DNA of 37,605 bases from Lactobacillus hominis DSM 23910 = CRBIP 24.179 (GCF_000296835.1 NZ_CAKE01000012.1:1-37605), one strand, 5' to 3'. Positions 21,596-29,160 are shown, numbered from the stretch's first letter. Notes: a model not told the origin generated them from the letters alone. Numbers and translations are program-made.

Positions 21596-21952
21596 TTATA
21601 AGTCCTCAATTCTATCAGCGTTGTAGCAGTCAATGACAAACCGCTCTAAATCGTCGCCGTAATTTGTTAAATCGGTAATGAAGTCAACTCTTTCACTAGA
21701 TCCATAACCCATCTCTTGGGCTAAATTGTCTAGTGATCCAAGTTGATTAATGCGCCACTTAAGGAATTGATTAACTGACGTAAACCCATAATCGAACTCA
21801 TCGCCATACTGGCTAATAATTGCTTGATATGGTGGAATATTAATTACAATTGCTTTGGGATCTGATCTTTTTATTTTTTCAAAATTATCTTGATTCCGTT
21901 GTCTTTTAATTTCTTGCATCTGAAATGGTGCATATTGTGGTGCGTAGTCCAT
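21596..21952 (-). CDS. Phage early protein of unknown function
   Basis: 118 residues from ATG 21952 with AGAGGT about 12 nt before it. The N-terminal part is Gln/Arg/Tyr-rich (MDYAPQYAPFQMQEIKRQRN), the rest mixed helical with two Tyr/Asp-rich stretches. The stop is 2 bp from the DUF1351 start, so it belongs to the recombination operon. Not recognised. Confidence 0.7.
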   Translation of the reverse strand: MDYAPQYAPFQMQEIKRQRNQDNFEKIKRSDPKAIVINIPPYQAIISQYGDEFDYGFTSVNQFLKWRINQLGSLDNLAQEMGYGSSERVDFITDLTNYGDDLERFVIDCYNADRIEDL

Positions 21953-21999
21953 AATGATATAATTACCTCTGATAAATTTATTTGTTATTTTTATTTTCT

Positions 22000-22037
22000 A
22001 GACCGTTGTTAGTTGCTACTAACAGTGGTCTTTTTTT
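22000..22037 (+). terminator. Strong terminator facing the plus strand inside the early operon
   Basis: 13-bp stem (arms 22000-22012 and 22019-22031, two G-T pairs), loop TTGCTA, followed by seven T on the plus strand. On the minus strand the hairpin is preceded by A and not followed by T, so termination there should be weak. No plus-strand gene precedes it. Confidence 0.65.
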
Positions 22038-22140
22038 GATATTTGTAAAAAGCATTTGAATGAAACACTTTGTTAAAAGTTACTTCCTCATGTTCGTTTT
22101 GGTGCTTGATACCGAGTAATAGGTTAATTATCTTTTTCAT
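22009..22140 (-). CDS. Candidate small phage protein (43 residues)
   Basis: ATG 22140, with GGAG 9 nt upstream, to TAA 22009. Begins MKKIINLLLGIKHQNEHEEV and ends in a basic Ser-rich tail. It overlaps the end of the preceding gene by 17 bp and its last codons lie in the 22000-22031 hairpin. It is supported only by the ribosome site and operon position. Confidence 0.45.
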   Translation of the reverse strand: MKKIINLLLGIKHQNEHEEVTFNKVFHSNAFYKYQKKTTVSSN

Positions 22141-22432
22141 TTTTATCTTCTCCAACAAAATCTTCTGATATTGCGTCAATAACGTTTTCTAAGATCTTAT
22201 AAGTAATGATGTCTGTTTCTTTAATTTGATCGGTTAGCCAAGCTCTTCTAAATATCTTTTCTGCATCGAGTCCCATATCTAGCATAAGTTTATATAGATA
22301 AGCTGATATAGCAGCGGTTCGGTGTTCTAAATCATTTAGGTCTTCCAATCCGTCTAAATCAAGTTGATCTGTTGGTGCAGCAAAAATAACTAAACTATTC
22401 AAGTCGTTCAAAATTGTTTTGTCCTTTTTCAT
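22124..22432 (-). CDS. Phage early protein of unknown function
   Basis: 102 residues, acidic. An N-terminal part with SLVIFAAPTDQLDLDGLEDL is followed by two probable helices (HRTAAISAYLYKLMLDMGLD and YKILENVIDAISEDFVG). GGGAGG lies 8 nt before ATG 22432. No family recognised; such genes next to cro are commonly small regulators. Confidence 0.7.
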   Translation of the reverse strand: MKKDKTILNDLNSLVIFAAPTDQLDLDGLEDLNDLEHRTAAISAYLYKLMLDMGLDAEKIFRRAWLTDQIKETDIITYKILENVIDAISEDFVGEDKNEKDN

Positions 22433-22437
22433 AAATT

Positions 22438-22557
22438 TTACCTCCCTAAAATTGCGCTAAATATCAAATATCCGAAGTACATGTTTAAGAAAATCCCAGT
22501 ACCTACCATTTCAATAATGAATGATTTTTCGAGCCAACCTAATTTGCTTTTCTTCAT
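22438..22557 (-). CDS. Small membrane protein candidate (39 residues)
   Basis: ATG 22557 to TAA 22438; GAGG 8 nt upstream lies in the end of the previous gene. Charged N-terminus MKKSKLGWLEKS followed by one hydrophobic segment (about residues 13-36), so a single membrane span is likely. The stop merges with the ribosome site of the next gene. Function unknown. Confidence 0.6.
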   Translation of the reverse strand: MKKSKLGWLEKSFIIEMVGTGIFLNMYFGYLIFSAILGR

Positions 22558-22559
22558 GT

Positions 22560-22889
22560 TTAAACCTCAAATTCTTGTAAGCTTGCATTCCAATCTATTC
22601 GGTGGTAGTTTTCTTCAATCCACTTTTTAGCGTCTTTTCTAAAAATGATTGTTTTTTTGCCACCTCGTGGATTTACTACAAAACCGCCGTTTTTAACATC
22701 AATCTCCGGGAACTCATCAAAGATGAATACTCTAACCCACTCTTGACCTTTACCTCCGCAGTACTTTTTGCGGAACTCATCAATATTGATTGTTGCGCCC
22801 TCTGCTTCTTCTTTTTCCTTATCAAATAAAGCTTTGATAATAGGCTTAAAGATAACTATGAGAGCATCTTTATTAATTAGATCAGGCAT
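22560..22889 (-). CDS. DUF771-like early DNA-binding protein
   Basis: 109 residues from ATG 22889 (AGGTG 6 nt upstream; an in-frame GTG at 22898 overlaps that site). The C-terminal pattern GQEWVRVFIFDEFPEI, NGGFVVNPRGGKKTIIF and KWIEENYHRIDW fits the DUF771 family, small phage proteins related to excisionases that lie just after cro. It may act as excisionase or early regulator. It ends directly at the ribosome site of the membrane protein gene. Confidence 0.65.
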   Translation of the reverse strand: MPDLINKDALIVIFKPIIKALFDKEKEEAEGATINIDEFRKKYCGGKGQEWVRVFIFDEFPEIDVKNGGFVVNPRGGKKTIIFRKDAKKWIEENYHRIDWNASLQEFEV

Positions 22890-22898
22890 TTTAATCAC

Positions 22899-23141
22899 CT
22901 ACTTAGCATCTTTTAAACTTTTTGTGTAACTTGATGATAAAAAAATAGTTGGACTAATTCCTAAAACCTTAGCAACTTTAAATGCAAAATCTGCATCAAA
23001 CGCTGTGTTAACCCGCAATCTTCTATTAAGAGCTTGAGGACTAATCCCCACCTTGTTAGCAACAAATGTTTTAGAAATACCGTGTTCATCTAAATACTTC
23101 TCTAAAATCAAATTGGCATCTATTTTGGTAACATTTGCCAT
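22899..23141 (-). CDS. Cro-like XRE-family regulator
   Basis: 80 residues. Helix-turn-helix region at about 22-48 (ISKTFVANKVGISPQALNRR). It is the first gene of the rightward-to-left early operon and divergent from the CI-like gene, so it is the Cro equivalent. AAGGCGGTG precedes ATG 23141. It probably binds the repeated GTTTAAA-type sites upstream. Ends MKDAK-like and contiguous with the DUF771 gene. Confidence 0.88.
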   Translation of the reverse strand: MANVTKIDANLILEKYLDEHGISKTFVANKVGISPQALNRRLRVNTAFDADFAFKVAKVLGISPTIFLSSSYTKSLKDAK

Positions 23142-23305
23142 CTTTTCACCGCCTTTTTAAACGTTTTGTTTAATTAACTTACATAATTATAATAACACAT
23201 TTCGTTTAAAATACAACACATTTTTAAACTTATTTTTTAATTTTATACATTTACAGTTTAAATGTTTTACAATAAGTTTAACAACTAGCGATGGAGGTGC
23301 TTAAA
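23142..23305. promoter_or_regulatory. Divergent cro/CI promoter-operator region
   Basis: AT-rich. A minus-strand -10 box TATAAT lies at 23186-23191 for the cro operon. A GTTTAAA-like half-site recurs on both strands: about 23156-23163, 23167-23173, 23203-23210, 23222-23229, 23251-23258 and 23274-23280, some overlapping the probable -35 regions. The CI side has a weak -10 TACAAT around 23268-23273. Repressor binding to these repeats is inference. Confidence 0.65.
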
Positions 23306-23647
23306 TTGAGCGAATTTAGCAACCGATTACTTGCATTACGTGAAGAACATAATTGGAGCAAAACCACAGTTGCAAAAAAACTTGGATTAAGTGTTCAGCG
23401 ATATGCTAACTGGGAATACGGAACCCGTGAGCCTGACTTAGAGAATTTAACAGCAATAGCACAACTGTATGGAGTATCAACTGATTACTTAACAGGACAG
23501 AGCAACGACAGAGATAAAAAAGCTGTAGATTTAGAAACCGACCCAGTAGTGCTTAACTATGGTGGCCGTCCTGTATCTGATGAAGATATGGATATTATCA
23601 AAGCAATTCTTGAAAGACATAAAAGTGGTGACACTCACTACGAGTAA
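23306..23647 (+). CDS. CI-like XRE-family repressor
   Basis: 113 residues from TTG 23306, because GGAGGTG at 23293-23299 is its ribosome site; an in-frame ATG at 23291 would overlap that site. Residues about 2-58 form the helix-turn-helix (WSKTTVAKKLGLSVQRYANW). The rest is short and acidic and lacks the LexA/CI peptidase domain. Together with the ImmA-type gene 6 bp downstream, this is an ImmR/ImmA-like switch: the repressor is inactivated by a partner protease rather than by self-cleavage. Keeps the prophage silent. Confidence 0.88.
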   Translation: MSEFSNRLLALREEHNWSKTTVAKKLGLSVQRYANWEYGTREPDLENLTAIAQLYGVSTDYLTGQSNDRDKKAVDLETDPVVLNYGGRPVSDEDMDIIKAILERHKSGDTHYE

Positions 23648-23652
23648 TAGCT

Positions 23653-24099
23653 ATGTACAATAATGATTTATTAAATTATATTTGCAACTTGATATGGCGA
23701 CATAATTTAGGTGTTGAACTTTGTTACCTCAACGATAATCATTTTCGTTCAAGATACCTCCCCAAAGATAGACTAATTATCGTTAACACTAATTGGTGGA
23801 ATGACTCAGAAATTCCATTTATGGCTGCTCACGAGCTCGGACATTATATAAACGGCGACAAAGGTGTTATGTACTATGACACACAATCTCAGCCACACGA
23901 TGCAATTAATCGCGATGACGACGCCTTTAAAGAGCACCAGGCTGATTTATATGGTTTGAACCTAATATGGAATTACGCTTCTTCTCACGGTTATACTTGT
24001 GAAGAACCTGGTGAGTTTATGCAACAGTTCGGGATTCCAGAGAGATTACATGACGATGTTGCTAGAAAATTTGAAAGTAACAACGATTTGATATTTTAA
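23653..24099 (+). CDS. ImmA/IrrE-family metallopeptidase
   Basis: 148 residues. The zinc motif HELGH is at residues 60-64, preceded by FMAA, and followed by INGD; a downstream Glu-containing helix (EHQADLYGLNLIW, about 96-108) supplies the third ligand, as in ImmA (DUF955). Family members cleave the cognate ImmR-type repressor to induce excision. It is 6 bp after the repressor gene and probably co-translated. The ribosome site is weak. No anti-repressor sensor gene is visible between it and the integrase. Confidence 0.9.
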   Translation: MYNNDLLNYICNLIWRHNLGVELCYLNDNHFRSRYLPKDRLIIVNTNWWNDSEIPFMAAHELGHYINGDKGVMYYDTQSQPHDAINRDDDAFKEHQADLYGLNLIWNYASSHGYTCEEPGEFMQQFGIPERLHDDVARKFESNNDLIF

Positions 24100-24144
24100 C
24101 GAAGTCCAATACTGAACGACTTTAAAAGCTGGAGGAGGTAAAAA

Positions 24145-24762
24145 ATGAAAACCGTGTTAATTGTGATTTTTGCATTCATAGCCGTGTTTACTTTTATGCC
24201 AGTGTATTATGCGTACAAGAACGTTAAGGCAGGCAAAGAAACCAAGATGACTCGAAGGAATGCAATAATCCTTGTAATTGTTGCAGTTGTATCATTCATA
24301 TTCTTGCTAATAACTATGTTCTTCCCGTCCGGTTCAAATAACAACTCAAACAAGGATAGTAGCAGCTACCAATCTTCGCAACAATCTAGCTCTAGCGAAG
24401 ATAATGAGGACATCAAGAAAGCTAACGAGCAATTGGTCAAGGACTTAAAAGGTAATCAAGATGATGCTAACAACGGCGATCACAATTACGATTACTCCAC
24501 TTACATTGAAAAGATTGAAATTAAGAGCAACACACAAGCTCATGTATATGTTGATGAAAGCTTTATGAACTTAGATGATGATGCTAAGACTAAGGTCGGC
24601 AATTCTGTTTCAAACTTAATATTGCGTTCAATGACTACTTCAGGAATGGACATTCAGCCCGAAGATCAAAAGCGTGGTATCTACTTAGCCTTTTACACAA
24701 GTAGCGATAAAGCAATTGGTCACTCACGCTTGAGCAATTACTTAACATACAAGTTTTATTAA
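24145..24762 (+). CDS. Membrane-anchored accessory protein (possible lysogenic conversion gene)
   Basis: 205 residues. Two hydrophobic spans (about 3-24 and 41-62) are separated by a basic loop (KNVKAGKETKMTRRN). A Ser/Asn/Gln-rich linker (about 63-90) follows, then a soluble domain of about 110 residues with EKIEIKSNTQAHVYVDESF. The second span and linker predict that the C-terminal domain is outside. GGAGGAGG precedes ATG 24145 and a terminator follows at once. The place between repressor and integrase is where moron or superinfection-exclusion genes sit, but no family is recognised. Confidence 0.75.
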   Translation: MKTVLIVIFAFIAVFTFMPVYYAYKNVKAGKETKMTRRNAIILVIVAVVSFIFLLITMFFPSGSNNNSNKDSSSYQSSQQSSSSEDNEDIKKANEQLVKDLKGNQDDANNGDHNYDYSTYIEKIEIKSNTQAHVYVDESFMNLDDDAKTKVGNSVSNLILRSMTTSGMDIQPEDQKRGIYLAFYTSSDKAIGHSRLSNYLTYKFY

Positions 24763-24768
24763 ATAGAA

Positions 24769-24796
24769 AAAAGCCAGTTTAAAAGCTGGCTTTAAT
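24769..24796 (+). terminator. Hairpin terminator after the accessory gene
   Basis: Stem AAAGCCAG/CTGGCTTT (8 bp), loop TTTAAAAG, followed by a short T-rich stretch TTAATT. It separates the immunity operon from the integrase gene. The short T-run suggests incomplete termination. Confidence 0.65.
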
Positions 24797-24838
24797 TGTA
24801 CAGTTGTTAAGAACGTACGTTTTAAGGAGTGTTTTTTA

Positions 24839-26005
24839 ATGCCACAATTCGTTCGAAAAAACGGTTTCTGGGGTGTAAGAGTCAACTGGGTTGAACATTT
24901 AAACAAAAAAACTGTTTATAGACGCAAATACAAGCAAGGATTTAAAACCAAGCGTGAGGCATCTATGTGGGCTAATAAGTTTCTAGCTAAGGCTAATTCT
25001 GGAGAATTGGTTGAGCAGAAAATACCTACTTTTCCTGATTACTTCATGCAATGGGCTAGAATATATCGTTTTACGCACATAACCGAAGTTACTAAGAACC
25101 GTTATATCGTAACCGCATCTCACTTAGAGTCTTATTTTGGCTCCAAGCCTTTAAACAAGATCACACGATCAAATTATCAAGAGTTCTTAAATGAATACTC
25201 AAAAGATCATGCCCCCTCAAGCGTCAACAAGACAAAAGGATTAATTAAAAGCTGTCTTGATAGTGCTGTAGCTGACGGCTTGATAAGAGTTAATTTTTCG
25301 CTAGGCTCACAGGCAACGGGCAATAAGAAGAAAAAATTAGTTGTCATCTACCCTAATGTTGAACAGATTGAAAATATTTTAAATCTGGCTTTAGAACGTA
25401 GAAAACCTTACTACCCCAGCTTTTACATCATAATAACCGCAATACTTACTGGAATGAGATTAGCTGAAATCTGCGGCTTAACATGGGACAGAATTGACGT
25501 TGAAAATAGAACATTCAAAATAGATAGAGCATATAACCATTTAGCAACTGACAAGGAACATATTTTTAAAACGTTAAAAAATGAGTCCTCATACAGAACT
25601 ATTAGAGTTAGTCATAACCTAATATCAGTTCTAAGCGAATTAAAAGTTAACGGTAGTAATTTAGTTTTTGCTGAAAAGAATAATCCTTATAAGGTTCCCT
25701 ATTCCAATGGCGTAAAACACCCGTTAAAAAAGATTATCAAAGATCTAGACTACAATTTAGGCGACTTCCATTTTCACAGTTTAAGGCACTGTCACGTTGC
25801 ATTACTGCATCATGACGGAATAGACTGGTACTCGATCAGCAAGCGTCTAGGGCACGAAAATTTAACAACAACGCTAAAAACCTATGCTTACCTTGTTGAA
25901 GAAGATAAAATAAAGAGTGATGATTTAATCGAAACCCAATTAGACAACTTTTTGACAATTGGCGAAAAAATTGGCGAAACATCAAAAAAGCATAAGATCA
26001 AATAA
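24839..26005 (+). CDS. int: Tyrosine-recombinase integrase
   Basis: 388 residues. Integrates and excises the prophage. N-terminal AP2-like arm-binding domain (FWGVRVNWV... about 1-55), core-binding SAM-like domain (about 63-160) and catalytic domain. Catalytic residues are visible: Arg207 in TGMRLAE, Lys247 region, His313 and Arg316 in HSLRH, His339 in GHENL, Tyr349 in KTYAYL. AAGGAG lies 9 nt before ATG 24839. A complete, apparently active enzyme. The phage right end should lie shortly downstream. Confidence 0.96.
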   Translation: MPQFVRKNGFWGVRVNWVEHLNKKTVYRRKYKQGFKTKREASMWANKFLAKANSGELVEQKIPTFPDYFMQWARIYRFTHITEVTKNRYIVTASHLESYFGSKPLNKITRSNYQEFLNEYSKDHAPSSVNKTKGLIKSCLDSAVADGLIRVNFSLGSQATGNKKKKLVVIYPNVEQIENILNLALERRKPYYPSFYIIITAILTGMRLAEICGLTWDRIDVENRTFKIDRAYNHLATDKEHIFKTLKNESSYRTIRVSHNLISVLSELKVNGSNLVFAEKNNPYKVPYSNGVKHPLKKIIKDLDYNLGDFHFHSLRHCHVALLHHDGIDWYSISKRLGHENLTTTLKTYAYLVEEDKIKSDDLIETQLDNFLTIGEKIGETSKKHKIK

Positions 26006-26146
26006 TTTTAAATTGCTTATTTTGCTTAGCTCAAAAATCTATAAAACAGCATAAAATCATAATTCACGCCTGTTCAGGGCACCTACATTGGCTGATATAC
26101 GTTGGTGTATCAGCATTTATTTTTATAAATGCAACTTTTGTGCAAC
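26006..26146. other. Region expected to hold the right attachment site
   Basis: 141 bp after the integrase without a gene. Contains hairpins at 26091-26114 (GCTGATA/TATCAGC) and 26113-26132 (GCATTTAT/ATAAATGC, perfect) that overlap by two bases, and a direct repeat TGCAAC (26130-26135 and 26141-26146). The attR core should lie here because host genes begin at 26147, but without the left end it cannot be defined. No tRNA gene is at this boundary. Confidence 0.45.
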
Positions 26147-26191
26147 AAAAAAAGGCCGCTCCAGAGGAAAAACTCCGGGACGGCCTTTTAT
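26147..26191 (-). terminator. Bidirectional terminator between integrase and host operon
   Basis: Stem AAAAGGCCG with CGGCCTTTT, extended by inner GAG/CTC pairing, A-run before and T-run after on both strands. It ends the host minus-strand operon and can also stop integrase transcription. Confidence 0.8.
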
Positions 26192-26932
26192 TTAATCATT
26201 ATTAGCTTTTTTAGCTGTTTCCAGCGCAAACTCTGCTAGCTTAGTTGAAGCCTCATCGCGGGCTTCATTTTGAATACTTAAAGTAAAATGTTCCATTTCA
26301 TCTTTTAACTTTTCAGGCAAGTCCTTTTCATATTTGCCATATTCATCTTTACTAAATGGCTTAAGAAATTCCTCCAAATTATCATAAAGTTTCTCCATCG
26401 CATGACGGATTTCTTTATCCTTTTGCATAGTAACCGAAGAGAGCTTCTCTTTAATTCTTTCTAAGCTACGAATGCTGTGGGGCAAAAGAATGTACTCATT
26501 GTCTCGTCTTTGCCAAACGATGACTTTTTCAGTATCAATATCATTTAAATCTTCTTGAACTCGATCGAGATTGTCACTAGCACAAAATGAATAACTTAAA
26601 GAATTATCGTCTAAAAATGCTTGATAATTAGATTCAAAATCATCCTTATCGCCATTATAATTATCCTTAAAATCTCTAGCTGCATTGATATCATGCTGAA
26701 TTTCATGCTTAGTTGTTAAGCTCAAATATTCAGGACTATAATCTTGATAAATATGACTGCCTTCTTCTAAGCTTGTTAACAATTCTTCATCTTGATTTTC
26801 CTGAAGAATTTTTTCGATTTTTTTATAAGTATCTGTACCTAAAAAAGTATTTTTTTCATCAACATCAAAATTGAAATCATTATAACAAAGATCTCTAAAG
26901 CCCAATAAAGTAAAATACGTTTCTTTTTTCAT
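26192..26932 (-). CDS. Host protein of unknown function
   Basis: 246 residues, acidic, with no signal peptide or membrane span. The middle contains TTKHEIQHDINAARDFKDNY and the C-terminal half is helical with alternating Lys/Glu/Asp. GAGG lies 8 nt before ATG 26932, 10 bp after the stop of the Mbeg1-like gene, so the two form an operon ending at the terminator. The HEIQH pattern resembles HExxH only loosely and no peptidase family is recognised. Not phage-like in content. Confidence 0.7.
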   Translation of the reverse strand: MKKETYFTLLGFRDLCYNDFNFDVDEKNTFLGTDTYKKIEKILQENQDEELLTSLEEGSHIYQDYSPEYLSLTTKHEIQHDINAARDFKDNYNGDKDDFESNYQAFLDDNSLSYSFCASDNLDRVQEDLNDIDTEKVIVWQRRDNEYILLPHSIRSLERIKEKLSSVTMQKDKEIRHAMEKLYDNLEEFLKPFSKDEYGKYEKDLPEKLKDEMEHFTLSIQNEARDEASTKLAEFALETAKKANND

Positions 26933-26942
26933 TTTAATAACC

Positions 26943-28148
26943 TCACTTACCTGACTTTATTTTACTCCCTTTTAAAATATTATCTAAAATTCCTGCTCTT
27001 TGCTGAATAGAAAGATCTTTTATAAAAATCTGCATACTAGCAATTAAAGCTTTTTGCTTTTGAGAAAAATAATCCTTGCTACTTTGAATATAGGCATTCA
27101 CAAATTGCGACAAAACTTTTTTCCACAAATCTGAATTCGTATTTTGGGCTTGATAAAGACGATTGGCAATTGTAAATGTATTCTTGGGATTAAAAATTTG
27201 ATTCAAATATATGTCATCAGAATAATTGATAATTGAATACATCATTTCTACAAAGTCTTGGCGATCATTATCGTCTAAACCACTGAGCCATATTTCTATT
27301 GCTTGCCAAGAAATTTCCGAAGGACTAGCTAATTTACTAAGCAAAAATTTATCATTATCAATTTGCCAAGTAAACACACTATGCTGCAATGGGGCAATTG
27401 CGTCTGCCTTAATAATGTTACAATATTGTTCATTATTAATTAGATCATCTTGCAGTAGTCCAACAATGGAATTGTCTGGAATAAATTTATGAAATAAATC
27501 CAAGTTCGCCAAGATATTTTTATCAAAACGCGCCTGCTGATCATAAAAACCAGGTCCATCAAAGCAATCAATTCGCACAATATTAGCTAATTCATTTTGG
27601 CTAACTGCCAGACCGACATAAAAAGCTAAATTTCCGCCTTTAGAATGACCTCCTAAAAAATATTTTCCTGGAAATTTTTTCTTTATATCGTGGAAATATT
27701 TTTTTGCAAAAAATTGGGATGGCACTTCCTTTTTGAAGGACATATTAAAATTTTCTTTCCAGCCTACGGTGGTTGCACTTGTACCACGAAAAGATAAGTA
27801 ATATTCCTGTCGTCCTAAATCAAATGTCACTGCACAAAATTGCAATTGCGTTTTAATTTCAACTTTATTAACAGGTTCAATGATTTTAATATTTTTAAAA
27901 CGAGGATTATTACATATAACTTTAAGCAATTCTCTTAAAGAATTTTCGCCTAAACTTTTATGCGTTAAGTCAAACAAAATATCATCATTATCAACGGAAA
28001 TATCTTTTAAAACTTTAAAATTCGGATATTTTTCAAAATTGCAATAAGCTAATAAACAAAGAATCGCACTATCTAGCTCATTTAATTTATCTTGATCAAA
28101 CGAATTAGTATTGTCTTGTGCATAATTAATAATATTTTTCATAATCAT
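26943..28148 (-). CDS. Mbeg1-like (DUF2974) alpha/beta-hydrolase
   Basis: 401 residues. The nucleophile elbow GHSKG is at 167-171 (Ser169), preceded by beta strands with LSFRGTS (oxyanion region) as in Mbeg1-like and lipase class 3 proteins. The Asp and His of the triad cannot be assigned by eye. The substrate is unknown; family members in lactobacilli are cytoplasmic and uncharacterised. ATG 28148 has no clear ribosome site, and an in-frame ATG lies two codons on. It probably starts from a promoter in the AT-rich divergent region with yozE. Confidence 0.8.
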   Translation of the reverse strand: MIMKNIINYAQDNTNSFDQDKLNELDSAILCLLAYCNFEKYPNFKVLKDISVDNDDILFDLTHKSLGENSLRELLKVICNNPRFKNIKIIEPVNKVEIKTQLQFCAVTFDLGRQEYYLSFRGTSATTVGWKENFNMSFKKEVPSQFFAKKYFHDIKKKFPGKYFLGGHSKGGNLAFYVGLAVSQNELANIVRIDCFDGPGFYDQQARFDKNILANLDLFHKFIPDNSIVGLLQDDLINNEQYCNIIKADAIAPLQHSVFTWQIDNDKFLLSKLASPSEISWQAIEIWLSGLDDNDRQDFVEMMYSIINYSDDIYLNQIFNPKNTFTIANRLYQAQNTNSDLWKKVLSQFVNAYIQSSKDYFSQKQKALIASMQIFIKDLSIQQRAGILDNILKGSKIKSGK

Positions 28149-28217
28149 TTTATTAACAATAAATTTTTTAGAGTTATAAAATATATGTATAGTAATTTTT
28201 TAAACGAGGTATTTGAT

Positions 28218-28427
28218 ATGTCTTTTTATGAATGGTTATTAAAATTTGAAGATGTCGACTTACCAATTGGTAAAGTCGCAAAACAAATTAAACACGATGA
28301 TAAATTTCCAAAAGAAAGTTCTAACCCTGATGAAATTGGAACATACTTAATGTCACAAGTTCCAGATCCAATGTATGAGTCTGCAATGCACGCTCTTGAT
28401 TATTACAAAAAAGAAAATAATAATTAG
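28218..28427 (+). CDS. yozE: YozE-family (UPF0346) protein
   Basis: 69 residues. Start ATG 28218 has GAGGT 7 nt upstream; the longer frame from 28092 is antisense to the Mbeg1-like gene and is rejected. The opening MSFYEWLLKF and the body VAKQIKHDDKFPK fit the YozE SAM-like fold family found across Firmicutes. Function is not known. Divergent from the Mbeg1-like gene with about 70 bp between them that must hold both promoters. Confidence 0.88.
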   Translation: MSFYEWLLKFEDVDLPIGKVAKQIKHDDKFPKESSNPDEIGTYLMSQVPDPMYESAMHALDYYKKENNN

Positions 28428-28474
28428 TGTATTTCTTGCTTTACTTTTCAAAGTCGGAATGATATATTAAGTGT

Positions 28475-28608
28475 GTGAGCTAGATAACAACTGTTATATG
28501 GACAGCTTTATATAACCCACTTCCCATGTAAGTTAAATAAAATTTCCCGTTATTTAACGCTTTCTTCTTTAACTAAAAGTCCTTTGCTAAGACGCAAAGG
28601 ACTTTTTT
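28475..28608 (+). ncRNA. Probable small RNA with own promoter and terminator
   Basis: A good promoter (TTTACT at 28440-28445, 17 nt, TATATT at 28463-28468) is followed by about 135 nt with no reading frame. Stem 1: GTTATAT/ATATAAC (28493-28499, 28510-28516). Stem 2: GTTAAATAA/TTATTTAAC (28532-28540, 28550-28558), perfect. A strong terminator ends it. A single-stranded CCCACTTCCC stretch lies between the stems. I do not recognise a known RNA family. Confidence 0.55.
28575..28608. terminator. Bidirectional terminator
   Basis: 13-bp stem (arms 28575-28587 and 28594-28606) with A-run and T-run on the two sides. It ends the small RNA on the plus strand and the flavodoxin gene on the minus strand. 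Confidence 0.85.
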
Positions 28609-29110
28609 ATCTATCAAATGTTTTGGTCCATGCTTTAATTTGTTCTGGGCCGTAATTGTTTAACTTAGCTCCACTAATAAAATGAAATTTAGGATATCCA
28701 TATCTCAGATTCATTTGAGCTTGGTAAATAGGTGTCATTTGAGAAGTACAGAAAATGACAATCTTTTTTGATTGAAGCAATGCTTCATTTTTTTCAAGAA
28801 AAGTTCTAATTACCTTCGGAGGTTCTCCCCACCATAATGGAAAGCCTAACAGCAAAATATCAAAATCATCTGGCAACTTATCGTCTTGAATCTCTGGGCG
28901 ACAATCAGGATCATTATTTTCTCGATTAGCACGGCAATCTTCTACCGTCCAATTAATATCTTCTGGCTTATATTCAACTTTTTCTTTAATTCTAAATAAA
29001 TTAGCATTTAAGATATTAGCTAATTCTTTAGCAATTTTTTCGGTGCTTTGCGTTTTTGAAAAATACGCGATTAAATATTTTTTATTCATCATACTTTTAT
29101 AATGACTCAT
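28607..29110 (-). CDS. Flavodoxin
   Basis: 167 residues from ATG 29110; ATG 29092 or 29089 (MMNKKYLIAYFSKTQ) would give a more usual start, and no start has a clear ribosome site. FMN phosphate loop SKTQSTEKIA near the N-terminus, LLLGFPLWWGEPPKVI around 90-105 and an ISGAKLNNYG segment near the end fit the flavodoxin family of lactobacilli. Probably an electron carrier or NAD(P)H-linked oxidoreductase; partner unknown. The gene ends in the terminator stem. Confidence 0.88.
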   Translation of the reverse strand: MSHYKSMMNKKYLIAYFSKTQSTEKIAKELANILNANLFRIKEKVEYKPEDINWTVEDCRANRENNDPDCRPEIQDDKLPDDFDILLLGFPLWWGEPPKVIRTFLEKNEALLQSKKIVIFCTSQMTPIYQAQMNLRYGYPKFHFISGAKLNNYGPEQIKAWTKTFDR

Positions 29111-29160
29111 TTTGATAAAAAAATAAAGTCGTATATTAAAAAATAGTGTTATAATAACTA

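Noticed and set aside
26091..26114. Hairpin read as integrase arm site
   Set aside because: Inverted repeat is real but could equally be a weak terminator; no evidence for integrase binding.
26700..26720. HEIQH in the host protein read as a metallopeptidase motif
   Set aside because: Surrounding residues do not fit any zinc peptidase family that I recognise, and no third ligand is evident.
28092..28427. Longer 111-residue start for the YozE protein
   Set aside because: The extra N-terminus is antisense to the Mbeg1-like gene and lacks a ribosome site; MSFYEW at 28218 is the family start.
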